Source: UBA1757 sp045627385
Lineage (GTDB): Bacteria > Bacteroidota > Bacteroidia > Bacteroidales > UBA1402
DNA: 64,000 bases
Assembly (NCBI GenBank): GCA_045627385.1
Contig: JAZQNO010000032.1
Span: forward strand, 29,882-93,881
Direction: 5' to 3'
Part shown: one piece after another, positions 17,837 through 26,295 of the stretch
Position numbering within the stretch: the stretch's first letter is position 1
How the letters are laid out: each line of letters starts with the position of its first letter
The notes under the pieces: model-generated
Database searches by the model: none
What the model saw: only the letters and a program-made list of their open reading frames with translations
Told to the model about the DNA's origin: nothing
Position numbers and translations under genes: made by a program

Positions 17837-17857
17837 TTAACGGTTGTCGGACAGGTC

Positions 17858-18025
17858 TTATCCGAGATGAATTGCTTCGGAAGGGCAAGCATCGGCACAA
17901 GTACCGCATTCTGTACACATTTCCGGATCAATCTTATAAATATCACCTTCAGAAATGGCACCTACGGGACACTCGTCAATGCAAGTTCCACAAGCAACGC
18001 AATCATCACTAATAACGTATGCCAT
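17858..18025 (-). CDS. Small 2[4Fe-4S] ferredoxin
   Basis: A protein of 55 residues starting MAYVISDDCVACGTCIDECP. It has two classical CxxCxxCxxxCP clusters (Cys9, 12, 15, 19 and Cys37, 40, 43, 47), and the second half ends 'CADACPSEAIHLG'. Bacterial ferredoxins of this type carry two low-potential electrons for cytoplasmic enzymes such as pyruvate:ferredoxin oxidoreductase, common in anaerobic Bacteroidales. It is a single-gene unit with its own promoter (18072-18103) and terminator (17805-17836). It is too short for many gene callers, but the cysteine pattern leaves little doubt. Confidence 0.95.
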   Translation of the reverse strand: MAYVISDDCVACGTCIDECPVGAISEGDIYKIDPEMCTECGTCADACPSEAIHLG

Positions 18026-18071
18026 AATATAATTTTTTTTGGAGGACGGACCTCCGGTTAATAATCAAGGG

Positions 18072-18103
18072 CAAAAGTAGCAGAAATTTTGTGATGGCCG
18101 AAA
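18072..18103 (-). promoter_or_regulatory. Promoter of the ferredoxin gene
   Basis: On the reverse strand a -7 box TACTTTTG (18072-18079) is preceded after 20 bp by TTTC (18100-18103), one base off the -33 consensus. The leader contains a small GGAGG/CCTCC hairpin before the ATG at 18025. Confidence 0.6.
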
Positions 18104-18175
18104 TCTTTTACAATAAATCCTGAATTTTTTCGTTTATCCTCCTGTCTGTCCCGTTGGCAGACAACTTTTGACGGT

Positions 18176-18889
18176 ATGAACGTAAAGAATCTGTATGCCC
18201 TTCTCCTGGCCCTGACACTCGCTTGTCTGACGCTGAACGCCCAAAACAGGCAGCGTCAGTACCTGCAGTATGAGGATCTCAGACCCTATCATTTCGGATT
18301 CTTTGTGGGCTTCCACACACAGGATTTTCAGATCGAACATTCGGGAATGGCCGACGAAAACGGCCATATCTGGTATGGAGAAGTGCCGGCCTATACGCCC
18401 GGTTTCAGCGTGGGCGTGCTGGGCGATTACCGTCTGTCGGATGCGTTCAGCCTCCGTCTCGAGCCCAGCCTGCATTTCGGCTCCAAGGAAATAAGCCTGC
18501 TCAGCGATGCGCCCGGCAGCGAAGTGGTGACGGCCAACATCCGTTCCAACTACATCATGGTGCCGCTGCTGGTGCGCTATCGTGGCGCCCGCTCAGGCAA
18601 CTACCGTCCGTATCTGATGACCGGAATCAGTGTCGGTCTCGATGCCGGCATCCGCAAGAAAGAAGAAATCGAACTGAAAAAACTGAACGCCTATTGGGAG
18701 TTCGGATTCGGTTGTGACCTTTACATGCCCTATTTCCGCCTGGTGCCCGAATTGAAACTGTGTTTGGGCTTGGACGACATTTTCGAGCACAACAGAAGCG
18801 GAGAAAGCTCTTTGGCTTTCATCCATTACACCAATGCTTTCGAACGGATGACTTCCCGACTGGTCGTTTTGTCTTTCCAGTTCGAGTGA
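18176..18889 (+). CDS. PorT-like outer-membrane beta-barrel protein
   Basis: A protein of 237 residues with a signal peptide (LYALLLALTLACLTLNAQ). The N-terminal sequence 'RPYHFGFFVGFHTQDFQIEH' resembles the start of the PorT/outer-membrane beta-barrel family of Bacteroidota. Further strands ('PSLHFGSKEISLL', 'YIMVPLLVRYRG', 'RPYLMTGISVGLDAGI') and the C-terminal 'VVLSFQFE' fit an eight-strand barrel. PorT in Porphyromonas is part of the type IX secretion and gliding machinery, but PorT-like proteins also occur in species lacking that system, and no other Por/Spr gene is in this window. It converges on argS, with adjacent ends at 18889/18890. Confidence 0.6.
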   Translation: MNVKNLYALLLALTLACLTLNAQNRQRQYLQYEDLRPYHFGFFVGFHTQDFQIEHSGMADENGHIWYGEVPAYTPGFSVGVLGDYRLSDAFSLRLEPSLHFGSKEISLLSDAPGSEVVTANIRSNYIMVPLLVRYRGARSGNYRPYLMTGISVGLDAGIRKKEEIELKKLNAYWEFGFGCDLYMPYFRLVPELKLCLGLDDIFEHNRSGESSLAFIHYTNAFERMTSRLVVLSFQFE

Positions 18890-20713
18890 TCACATCCTTT
18901 CAGGCACGTCGATACCCAGCAGGTACATGCCGTCCCGTATGATGCGGCCGATTTGTGCGGAGAGGAACAGGCGGAAGCGTTTCAATTCTTCGTTTTCCTC
19001 TCTCAGAATCGAGCAGTCGTGATAGAACTGGTTGTATTCTTTCACCAAATCGTAGACATAGTTGGCAATCAGAGCGGGACTGTAGTCCTCTCCGGCCTGT
19101 CTGACGACGTTGGGGAATTCGTTTGCGTTCTGAATCAGCGACAGTTCTTTCTCGTTGAGCTCACAGTGGATTTCGCCCAAACGGTCGAACGAGATGCCCT
19201 GTTCGCCGGCCTTTCTCAAAACGGACTGGATGCGAGCATAGGCATATTGGATGAACGGACCGGTATTGCCGTTGAAATCGATGGATTCGCGCGGATTGAA
19301 AGTCATATTCTTGCGTGGATCGACTTTCAGGATGAAATATTTCAGCGCGCCCAGGCCGACCATGCGGACAATGGCCTCGGCTTCTTCCGGAGTGCAGGCG
19401 TCCAATTTTCCCAACTGTTCCGAGGTCTCACGGGAAGTGTTGACCATCTCGGCGATCAAATCGTCGGCATCCACCACGGTGCCCTCACGCGATTTCATCT
19501 TGCCTTCAGGCAGTTCCACCATACCGTAGGAGAAATGCACCAGACCTCTTCCCCATGAGAAGCCCAGACGGTCGAGCAGGATGGACAAGACCTTGAAATG
19601 ATAGTTCTGTTCATTTCCGACCACGTAAATCATCTTGTCGATGGGGTATTCCTGGAAACGCAGGTTGGCGGTGCCGATATCCTGCGTGATATAGACCGAA
19701 GTGCCGTCGCTGCGCAGCAGCACCTTCTGGTCGAGACCTTCATCGGTCAGGTCGGCCCAGACCGAACCGTCTTCCTTGCGGAAGAACTGCCCCTTTTCGA
19801 GGCCTTCCAATATCTTGTCCTTGCCCAAGAGGTAAGTGTTCGATTCGTAATAAATCTTGTCGAAGCTGACGCCGAGCGTGCGATAGGTCTCGTCGAAACC
19901 GGCATACACCCAGTCGTTCATCATTTTCCAAAGCGAGCGGACTTTTTCGTCGCCTGCTTCCCAAGCGCGCAGCATGGCGTGTGCTTCGGCCATCAGAGGA
20001 GAGGCTGCCTCGGCCTTCGCCTTGGCTTCTTCTTTGCCCTTTTCATCGAGGGAATCATAGTCGGCGGGCAGCAGGCTCTTGACTTCTGCCTTGAAATGCT
20101 TGTCGAAAGCCACATAGCAGTCACCGATCAGATGGTCGCCTTTTTTGCCGGTGGATTCGGGTGTGGCGCCGTCGAACCATTTCTGCCAGGCCAGCATCGA
20201 TTTGCAGATGTGGATGCCGCGGTCATTGACGATATTGGTCTTGACGACGCGGTTGCCGTTGGCTTCGAGAATGCGGCTCAAACTGAATCCGAGCAGGTTG
20301 TTGCGCACGTGACCCAGATGCAGCGGCTTGTTGGTGTTGGGCGATGAATATTCCACCATCACCAGAGGCGAATCCTGATCGGCTTTGCGATAACCGAAAT
20401 GCTCTTCTTTGGCCATAGACTCCAGACATTCAGTCCAATAAGCCGACGAAACGCTCAGATTCAGAAATCCCTGGATGACATTGTAAGCCTTCAGTTCAGG
20501 GGTGTGCCCCAACAGCCAGGCACCCATCTCTTCCGCGCAGTCGGCAGGCTTTTTGCGTGCCACCTTGACGAAGGGGAAAACCACGAGGGTCAGATCGCCT
20601 TCGAATTCCTTCTTGGTCTTTTGGAACTGGATACTTGAATCTACAGCCTGGAACTGGTATAACTCCTGCAGGCATTCTTTGACTTTAGCGGTCAGAATCA
20701 GTGAAATGTCCAT
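18890..20713 (-). CDS. argS: Arginyl-tRNA synthetase
   Basis: A protein of 607 residues, normal for class Ia ArgRS. The N-terminal additional domain is followed by the active-site motif 'SSPNTNKPLHLGHVRNN' (HIGH-type, His132-His135), a KMSKS-type loop 'EGKMKSREGTVV' near residue 400, and the C-terminal anticodon-binding helical domain ending 'LLGIDVPERM'. The enzyme charges tRNA-Arg; two tRNA-Arg genes lie elsewhere in this window. It is encoded downstream of the HU gene, with a strong HU terminator between them, so it should have its own promoter; the best candidate on the reverse strand (TAACTTCG near 20745) is imperfect. Confidence 0.97.
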   Translation of the reverse strand: MDISLILTAKVKECLQELYQFQAVDSSIQFQKTKKEFEGDLTLVVFPFVKVARKKPADCAEEMGAWLLGHTPELKAYNVIQGFLNLSVSSAYWTECLESMAKEEHFGYRKADQDSPLVMVEYSSPNTNKPLHLGHVRNNLLGFSLSRILEANGNRVVKTNIVNDRGIHICKSMLAWQKWFDGATPESTGKKGDHLIGDCYVAFDKHFKAEVKSLLPADYDSLDEKGKEEAKAKAEAASPLMAEAHAMLRAWEAGDEKVRSLWKMMNDWVYAGFDETYRTLGVSFDKIYYESNTYLLGKDKILEGLEKGQFFRKEDGSVWADLTDEGLDQKVLLRSDGTSVYITQDIGTANLRFQEYPIDKMIYVVGNEQNYHFKVLSILLDRLGFSWGRGLVHFSYGMVELPEGKMKSREGTVVDADDLIAEMVNTSRETSEQLGKLDACTPEEAEAIVRMVGLGALKYFILKVDPRKNMTFNPRESIDFNGNTGPFIQYAYARIQSVLRKAGEQGISFDRLGEIHCELNEKELSLIQNANEFPNVVRQAGEDYSPALIANYVYDLVKEYNQFYHDCSILREENEELKRFRLFLSAQIGRIIRDGMYLLGIDVPERM

Positions 20714-20761
20714 TGTCTAGTCTTCTTGAAAATCAGGCGCGAAGTTAGAGATAAAACGGCG

Positions 20762-20797
20762 AAAAAAAAAGGTCCGGCCACTTTGGCCGGACCTTTT
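20762..20797 (-). terminator. Strong terminator after the HU gene
   Basis: GGTCCGGCCA/TGGCCGGACC (20771-20780 and 20784-20793, loop of 3), extended by A-T pairs and with T-runs usable on the reverse strand. It insulates argS from HU transcription. The A/T tracts on both sides could make it bidirectional, but no plus-strand gene ends here. Confidence 0.88.
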
Positions 20798-20816
20798 ATT
20801 GTAAGAGTGGACCCCC

Positions 20817-21089
20817 TTATTTGATCTTGGCAGCAAGTTCGGCACCGGCTTTGAATTTGGCGACCTTCTTGGCGGGAATCGTGATGGCTTTCTTGGTGGC
20901 GGGGTTGATACCCTGACGAGCAGCCTTTTCAGATACGGAGAAGGTTCCGAAGCCGACGAGAGCCAGCTTGTCGCCCTTGGCGAGGGTTTCACCAACGGAT
21001 TCAACGAATGCTTCAACAGCAGCCTTTGCAGCGGATTTGGTCAAACCGGCCTTTGCGGCGACGGCTTCAATGAGTTCACTTTTGTTCAT
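20817..21089 (-). CDS. HU-family DNA-binding protein
   Basis: A protein of 90 residues from the ATG at 21089, the usual HU length; the frame upstream is not conserved-looking. It begins MNKSELIEAVAAKAGLTKSA and contains the HU/IHF signature around 'GFGTFSVSEKAARQGINPAT' with the DNA-binding beta-arm proline region, ending 'FKAGAELAAKIK'. HU dimers bend and compact DNA and constitute a main nucleoid protein. It is a single-gene unit with a very strong terminator, in divergent orientation to the rhomboid operon. A near-consensus -7 box (TTTATTTG) lies just before the gene on the reverse strand. Confidence 0.96.
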   Translation of the reverse strand: MNKSELIEAVAAKAGLTKSAAKAAVEAFVESVGETLAKGDKLALVGFGTFSVSEKAARQGINPATKKAITIPAKKVAKFKAGAELAAKIK

Positions 21090-21274
21090 AATAGAGTAGT
21101 TTAAAGAGTTGATAAAAATGGATTGTCGAATTGAGTGCAACAAATAAAGCGTAAAGTTTTGACAACCACAAGCGAAACGAAGTTTTTTTTCAATTTTATT
21201 CAGAAAAAAAGATGTCATTTGCTAAAAAATCGCGCTTTTCGGTCGGATTCTGGCGGAAAACACCTCGATTTCGC

Positions 21275-21282
21275 TATCTTTG
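21275..21282 (+). promoter_or_regulatory. -7 box of the rhomboid-priA operon
   Basis: TATCTTTG, an exact consensus match, lies 22 bp before the chosen ATG at 21304. This gives a short leader and supports that start. No clear -33 box is seen. Confidence 0.6.
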
Positions 21283-21303
21283 TATCTTCTAAACAGAATG
21301 TCA

Positions 21304-22065
21304 ATGAGGAACGGAAACAATTTCTGGACAATGACTCCGACCGTCACCAAAAATTTGATAATCATCAATTTTCTGGTGTGGCTGGCTTCCGTGCTTTTCC
21401 CCGTTCTCGAAGATGTCCTGGGCCTCCATTACGTGCGTTCGGGCGACTTCCGCCTGTTCCAGACATTCACCTATATGTTCATGCACGACAACCACAGCAT
21501 CGCTCACGTGTTTTTCAACATGTTTGCCGTGCTGATGTTCGGACGCATCCTGGAGCAGGTCTGGGGACCGAAACGTTTCCTTATATTCTATATGGTGACC
21601 GGAATAGGGGCCGGACTTATTCAGGAAATCACCTGGGCCATCGACTTGGAACCCTTCATTCGCGACATCGACGGATATGTCGCCACCGGTCGCCTGGGTT
21701 GCCTGACCAAATTCCTGAATCTTCAGGACGGGGTGGCATATCCTGCCGAACAGCTCTATGCCGTACGTGACCGGATTGTCGACGGCGTAGTCACGGTAGG
21801 CGCTTCCGGAGCCGTTTTCGGCATCCTGCTCGGTTTCGGCATGCTCTTCCCCAACGCACCTATCTATATCATGTTCATACCGATTCCCATCAAAGCCAAG
21901 TGGATGGTCATCGGATACGGCCTGATCGAACTCTTCGGCGGTGTGGCCAACTTTTCGGGCGACAATGTCGCTCACTTCGCCCACCTGGGAGGTATGCTGT
22001 TCGGTTATTTTCTCATCAGATATTGGCGAAAGAAAGGAATAGGAAATGGCTTCTTTTTGGGATAA
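21304..22065 (+). CDS. Rhomboid-family intramembrane serine protease (first of two)
   Basis: A protein of 253 residues from ATG 21304; ATGs at 21280 and 21298 are also in frame, but the first would lie on the promoter. Six membrane segments are visible. The catalytic dyad is present: Ser168 in TVGASGAVFG and His227 in FAHLGGMLFGY. The helix-2 motif 'HVFFNMFAVLMFGRILEQVWG' contains the conserved HxxxN pattern. Rhomboids cut transmembrane helices of other membrane proteins. A longer loop than usual (residues about 110-150) separates helices 3 and 4. The gene overlaps the next rhomboid gene by 20 bases and heads a five-gene series reaching the exchanger gene at 27252. Confidence 0.92.
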   Translation: MRNGNNFWTMTPTVTKNLIIINFLVWLASVLFPVLEDVLGLHYVRSGDFRLFQTFTYMFMHDNHSIAHVFFNMFAVLMFGRILEQVWGPKRFLIFYMVTGIGAGLIQEITWAIDLEPFIRDIDGYVATGRLGCLTKFLNLQDGVAYPAEQLYAVRDRIVDGVVTVGASGAVFGILLGFGMLFPNAPIYIMFIPIPIKAKWMVIGYGLIELFGGVANFSGDNVAHFAHLGGMLFGYFLIRYWRKKGIGNGFFLG

Positions 22066-22933
22066 TCTCAAGGCCCGCTACCAGTCGGGCGACGTTGTGG
22101 TCAAACTGATATACATCAATGTGCTGGTCTTTCTTGTCCAGGCATTGTTTCTGTTTGTCTGCAAACTGTTCGGCCTGAATGCCGGCATCTCTCTGCTTTG
22201 GCTGAAACTGCCGGCCAGTTTCGGCGCGCTTCTTCTGCGACCTTGGAGCCTGTTCACCTATATGTTCTTGCATGGCGGACTCACGCATCTGATATTCAAC
22301 ATGCTGTGGCTCTACTTCTTCGGCCGCTGGTTCCTTCGTCATTTCGATGCCCGGCAATTGCTGACGGTCTATCTGCTCGGCGGTCTGATGGGCGGAGCCT
22401 TCTATATTCTGGGCTTCAATTTCATCCCCTATTACCGCAATCTGGTCGAATCGAGCACCCTGGTAGGCGCTTCGGCCGCCGTTCTGGCCCTGACCCTCGC
22501 GCTTGCCTGCTACCGGCCCGACGAAGAACTCAATCTCATGTTCTTCGGCCGCATCCGAATGAAATGGCTGGCTGTCGTCATGATAGTCATCGACATTCTC
22601 AGTCTGACGGGCGACAACGGCGGCGGCAGTCTGGCTCATTTGGGCGGTGCGCTCTTGGGCGCCATGTACGGATTGAGCGCCCGCCGCAGCACATTCTTCC
22701 AAGGCTGGTTCTCCAAAAGTCCGAAAAAGTCGAAAGCCCGGAATACCGGCAGAAAGTCTTATCATAGCGGTCACAACGAGCAGGCCAACATCACTGTCGA
22801 TCAGGAATACCGCGACATGCGAAAAGCCGAGGAAGACCGTCTGGACAAGATCCTTGACAAAATCAAGACCTCCGGTTACGACAGTTTGACCAAAGAGGAA
22901 AAGACATTCCTGTTTGAATCCGGAAAGCACTGA
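22046..22933 (+). CDS. Rhomboid-family intramembrane serine protease (second of two)
   Basis: A protein of 295 residues with a rhomboid core and a soluble C-terminal tail. The helix-2 motif 'HGGLTHLIFNMLWLYFFG', Ser143 in VGASAAVLAL and His198 in SLAHLGGALLG give an intact dyad. From about residue 215 a charged cytosolic extension follows ('RKAEEDRLDKILDKIKTSG'), as in other Bacteroidota rhomboids. It overlaps the upstream rhomboid gene by 20 bases and the downstream gene by one base, so all three are translationally coupled. The two proteins are clearly diverged paralogues, which suggests different substrates or a heteromeric arrangement. Confidence 0.92.
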   Translation: MASFWDNLKARYQSGDVVVKLIYINVLVFLVQALFLFVCKLFGLNAGISLLWLKLPASFGALLLRPWSLFTYMFLHGGLTHLIFNMLWLYFFGRWFLRHFDARQLLTVYLLGGLMGGAFYILGFNFIPYYRNLVESSTLVGASAAVLALTLALACYRPDEELNLMFFGRIRMKWLAVVMIVIDILSLTGDNGGGSLAHLGGALLGAMYGLSARRSTFFQGWFSKSPKKSKARNTGRKSYHSGHNEQANITVDQEYRDMRKAEEDRLDKILDKIKTSGYDSLTKEEKTFLFESGKH

Positions 22934-24063
22934 TGGGCAGAAAATCGTCATCCAAACATTCGGGGGGATTCTTCAAAATGCTGAGAAGGGCCCTGATGGT
23001 CACCTTGAATGTGGTGGCGGTCATCCTGCTGCTCATTTGTGCCAAGATACCTCACTTCAGTCCGGCCAACCTGTTGTTTTCCAATTATCCCAATTATCTG
23101 TTTCTTATCCTTTGGCTGGTCAATATGTGCTTCTTCGTCTATTGGCTGCTTAGGTTCAACAAGTGGATCGTCCTGTCGCTGGTGGCCGGAGTCCTGTGCT
23201 TTTCCGACGCACGAATCTGGTTCCCGGTCAATTTTTCCCAAAAAGAGGACACAGTCACTGAACAGAGCATCAAAGTGTTGACATACAACACGATGCAGTT
23301 CTCCAAATACCAACCTCACACCTCTCGCCATCCCAATGCGGTCGTTTCTTATCTGTTGGACAGCGAGGCCGACATTCTCTGCCTTCAGGAGGGCGGCTAC
23401 AAGAAAGAGAGCGAATTCCTGACCCGCGCCTCCCTTCTTGAGGCGATGTCGCGCAAATATCCTTATCATTCAGAGGCCAAAGTGTATCCTTCGGGCTCCG
23501 TCAGCCTGTGGATTTTTTCCAAATATCCCATCGTCGGGCAGAAGCGGCTGATCATCGGGAGCGAAACCAATGCGGCCCATTATTGCGATATCGACGTCAA
23601 AGGTCGGAAAATACGGGTCATCAACAATCATCTGGAATCGAACAAACTGACAGCCAAAGACAAAGACCTGTATCACGAGATACTGGAAAAACCCGAGAAA
23701 GAGACGGTCAGTTCGATTGCCCATTCCTTGGGAATGAAACTGAGTCCGGCCGCAGTTTCCCGTGCCCATCAGGCCGAAGTCATTTCGGAAGAAGTCCTCA
23801 AGTCGCCCTATCCGGTCATCGTATGCGGCGATTTCAACGACATCCCAAATTCCTACACCTACCGTACGGTCAGGAAAGGCCTTACGGACGCCTGGGTCAA
23901 CAACGCCACGGGCATGGGCATTTCATTTCATGAGAAATTCTACCGTTTCCGCATCGATTACATCATGCATTCCCCCAGTCTCCATTCCTTCGGAACGGGA
24001 TTGGACAGAAGAGACGCATCTGACCACTATCCGGTTTGGACCTACATCAACTTGCCGCAGTGA
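22933..24063 (+). CDS. Membrane-anchored endonuclease/exonuclease/phosphatase-family protein
   Basis: A protein of 376 residues. The N-terminus has two to three membrane helices ('VTLNVVAVILLLICAKI', 'YLFLILWLVNMCFFVYWLL', 'WIVLSLVAGVLCF'). The EEP domain begins at about residue 108 ('LTYNTMQFSKYQPH') with the metal-binding Glu in 'DILCLQEGGY', then 'VCGDFNDIPNSYTY' and the C-terminal 'DASDHYPVW'. All the family's catalytic positions appear present. The active site would face whichever side the last helix dictates. Family members hydrolyse phosphodiesters in DNA, sphingomyelin or phosphoinositides; the substrate here is not deducible. It sits between the rhomboid pair and priA, each junction overlapping by one base. 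Confidence 0.85.
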   Translation: MGRKSSSKHSGGFFKMLRRALMVTLNVVAVILLLICAKIPHFSPANLLFSNYPNYLFLILWLVNMCFFVYWLLRFNKWIVLSLVAGVLCFSDARIWFPVNFSQKEDTVTEQSIKVLTYNTMQFSKYQPHTSRHPNAVVSYLLDSEADILCLQEGGYKKESEFLTRASLLEAMSRKYPYHSEAKVYPSGSVSLWIFSKYPIVGQKRLIIGSETNAAHYCDIDVKGRKIRVINNHLESNKLTAKDKDLYHEILEKPEKETVSSIAHSLGMKLSPAAVSRAHQAEVISEEVLKSPYPVIVCGDFNDIPNSYTYRTVRKGLTDAWVNNATGMGISFHEKFYRFRIDYIMHSPSLHSFGTGLDRRDASDHYPVWTYINLPQ

Positions 24064-26294
24064 TGAATGACTTGTATGCAGACGTAATCCTGCCTTTGGC
24101 CTTTGGAAGCGCCTTCACCTACGCGGTGCCGGCTCAGTGGGCCGATGCCATAAAGGTGGGTTGTCGCGTGGAAGTGCCTTTGGCATCGCGCAGCTGTCTG
24201 GGCGTCGTCTGTCGTCTCCATCATGACAAACCTACGGAATATGCACTGAAAGATATCGCCGAACTGATTGACAAAGAGCCTCTTGTCCTTCCTTCGCAGC
24301 TGACTTTCTGGCAATGGATATCCGACTATTACCTTTGCACTCCGGGTGAGGTGATGAAAGCCGCTTTGCCTTCCGGTCTGAAGGTGGCCGACGCGTATCG
24401 GCCCAAGACCGAAACCTACCTGCGTCTGCCTGCGATGGCCGATGAAGCATGGGAACGTTCGGCTTTGGCCTCATTGTCGAGGTCTCCCCGCCAATCGGAA
24501 GTCTTCCGCCATTTTCTGTCGATTCCATCGGGAAAAATCTCACGGACAGGTTTCATGGAACAGTCACAGTGCAGCGCTGCCGTTCTAAAGCAGTTGCTCG
24601 ACAAAGGTCTTGTCGAGGCCTGTGAAGTGGAAGTGAGCCGCCTGCATGCCGCAAGCGGCCCTCTTAACCCGTTGAACGCCTTGAGCGCTGCCCAGGAGCA
24701 GGCCTTCCAGTCGGTTGTCGCCCAATGGGAAGAGCACGATGTCTGTCTGCTTCATGGGGTGACTTCGAGCGGCAAGACAGAGATTTACATCCACCTGATC
24801 GAACGCTTTCTGGATGAAGGGAAACAGGTGCTGTACCTTTTGCCCGAAATATCGCTGACCACCCAGATGACTTCCCGTCTCAGCCGGGTTTTCGGAGACA
24901 GAATGCTGATTTATCATTCCAAGTTTTCCGACAATGAACGTGCAGAGATTTGGAACCGCATTCTGAAAGGCACAGGCCCCCAACTGATTGTCGGTGTTCG
25001 TTCGGCCGTTTTCCTGCCCTTCACACGATTGGGTCTGGTCGTGGTGGATGAAGAGCACGAAATCTCTTTCAAACAGCAGGAACCCGCACCCCGATACCAT
25101 GCCCGCAACGCGGCGCTGGTGTTGGCCCGGATGTTCGGAGCCAAGGCTGTTCTCGGTTCGGCCACTCCATCGGTCGAGTCCTACAACAAGGCTCAGGAAG
25201 GCAAGTATGGGCTTGTCCGGCTGACGACCCGTTACAGGGATGTCCAGCTGCCTCGCATCGAGGTGGCCGATATGCGCGAACTCAGGCGCAGAAAACTCGT
25301 GAAAGGCCCCTTTTCACCGATACTTCTCGAGCATATCCGCCAAGCTCTCGACGAGGGCGAACAAGTGATACTTTTCCAGAATCGCCGGGGTTATGCGCCT
25401 GTGATAAGTTGCAGAGACTGCGGCTGGACGCCCAAATGCAAACGTTGCGATGTCGGCCTCACCCTTCACAAACAGACCGGACGGCTGCGATGTCACTATT
25501 GCGGTCAGACAGCCGAGATTCCCGATGCCTGTCCGGAATGTCATTCCAAGTCTCTGGAAATCTGTGGATTCGGAACCGAGAAAGTAGAGGAGGAACTGGC
25601 ACTGCATTTCCCTGATGCGCGTGTGGCGCGGATGGATACTGACACGATGCAGAACCGCCATTCCTACGAGCAGCTCATCGATGATTTTGAAAACGGACGT
25701 ATCGACATTCTGGTCGGCACCCAGATGCTTACCAAGGGTCTCGATTTCGACCACGTCAGAGTGGTCGGCATTCTCAATGCGGACCAGATGATGAACATGC
25801 CCGATTTCCGTTCCCATGAGCGGGCCTATCAGCTGATGACGCAGGTCAGCGGTCGTGCCGGACGCAAAGGTCCCCAGGGCATTGTGGTGGTCCAGTCGTC
25901 TTCCTCCGACCGGGGGCTGATTGATCAAGTCACCGAAAACGACTACAAGGGCCTGTATGTCGATGAAATGCAACAGCGCCACGCCTTCGGCTATCCGCCC
26001 TACACCTACCTTATCGACATCTGGCTGAAACATCGGGACAGCGCCATGCTGACAAAAGCGTCCGACTGCTATGCCTCGTGGTTGCGACAGGCGTTGCCCG
26101 ATATGGTGTTCGGGCCGTTTTCACCGGCGGTTTCCCGAGTCAAGAACATCTATATCCGCAAAATCACGCTGAAAGTGCCGCCCGCCTATTCATTGAAAAA
26201 AATTAAGACGTATCTTTGCACTGCCTTGGACAGCCTTCATCGGTTTCAAGAGTATCGCCAGGTCCAGGTATTTTTCGATGTAGATCCCTTGTAA
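24063..26294 (+). CDS. priA: Primosomal protein N' (replication restart helicase PriA)
   Basis: A protein of 743 residues from the ATG at 24063, which overlaps the previous stop by one base. It has an N-terminal DNA-binding domain ('ADVILPLAFGSAFTYAVP'), Walker A GVTSSGKTEIY near residue 235, and the DEEH helicase box. A zinc-binding insertion follows at about residues 450-500 with eight cysteines in paired CxxC patterns ('CRDCGWTPKCKRCD', 'CHYCGQTAEIPDACPEC'). The C-terminal helicase lobe reads 'LVGTQMLTKGLDFDHV' and 'QVSGRAGRKG'. PriA recognises stalled forks and D-loops and reloads the replicative helicase. All key elements look intact. The promoter is shared with the rhomboid genes. Confidence 0.97.
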   Translation: MNDLYADVILPLAFGSAFTYAVPAQWADAIKVGCRVEVPLASRSCLGVVCRLHHDKPTEYALKDIAELIDKEPLVLPSQLTFWQWISDYYLCTPGEVMKAALPSGLKVADAYRPKTETYLRLPAMADEAWERSALASLSRSPRQSEVFRHFLSIPSGKISRTGFMEQSQCSAAVLKQLLDKGLVEACEVEVSRLHAASGPLNPLNALSAAQEQAFQSVVAQWEEHDVCLLHGVTSSGKTEIYIHLIERFLDEGKQVLYLLPEISLTTQMTSRLSRVFGDRMLIYHSKFSDNERAEIWNRILKGTGPQLIVGVRSAVFLPFTRLGLVVVDEEHEISFKQQEPAPRYHARNAALVLARMFGAKAVLGSATPSVESYNKAQEGKYGLVRLTTRYRDVQLPRIEVADMRELRRRKLVKGPFSPILLEHIRQALDEGEQVILFQNRRGYAPVISCRDCGWTPKCKRCDVGLTLHKQTGRLRCHYCGQTAEIPDACPECHSKSLEICGFGTEKVEEELALHFPDARVARMDTDTMQNRHSYEQLIDDFENGRIDILVGTQMLTKGLDFDHVRVVGILNADQMMNMPDFRSHERAYQLMTQVSGRAGRKGPQGIVVVQSSSSDRGLIDQVTENDYKGLYVDEMQQRHAFGYPPYTYLIDIWLKHRDSAMLTKASDCYASWLRQALPDMVFGPFSPAVSRVKNIYIRKITLKVPPAYSLKKIKTYLCTALDSLHRFQEYRQVQVFFDVDPL

Positions 26295-26295
26295 C

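Noticed and set aside
16909..17961. Longer version of the surface lipoprotein starting at 17961
   Set aside because: It would place the start within the ferredoxin gene and bury the signal peptide and lipobox.
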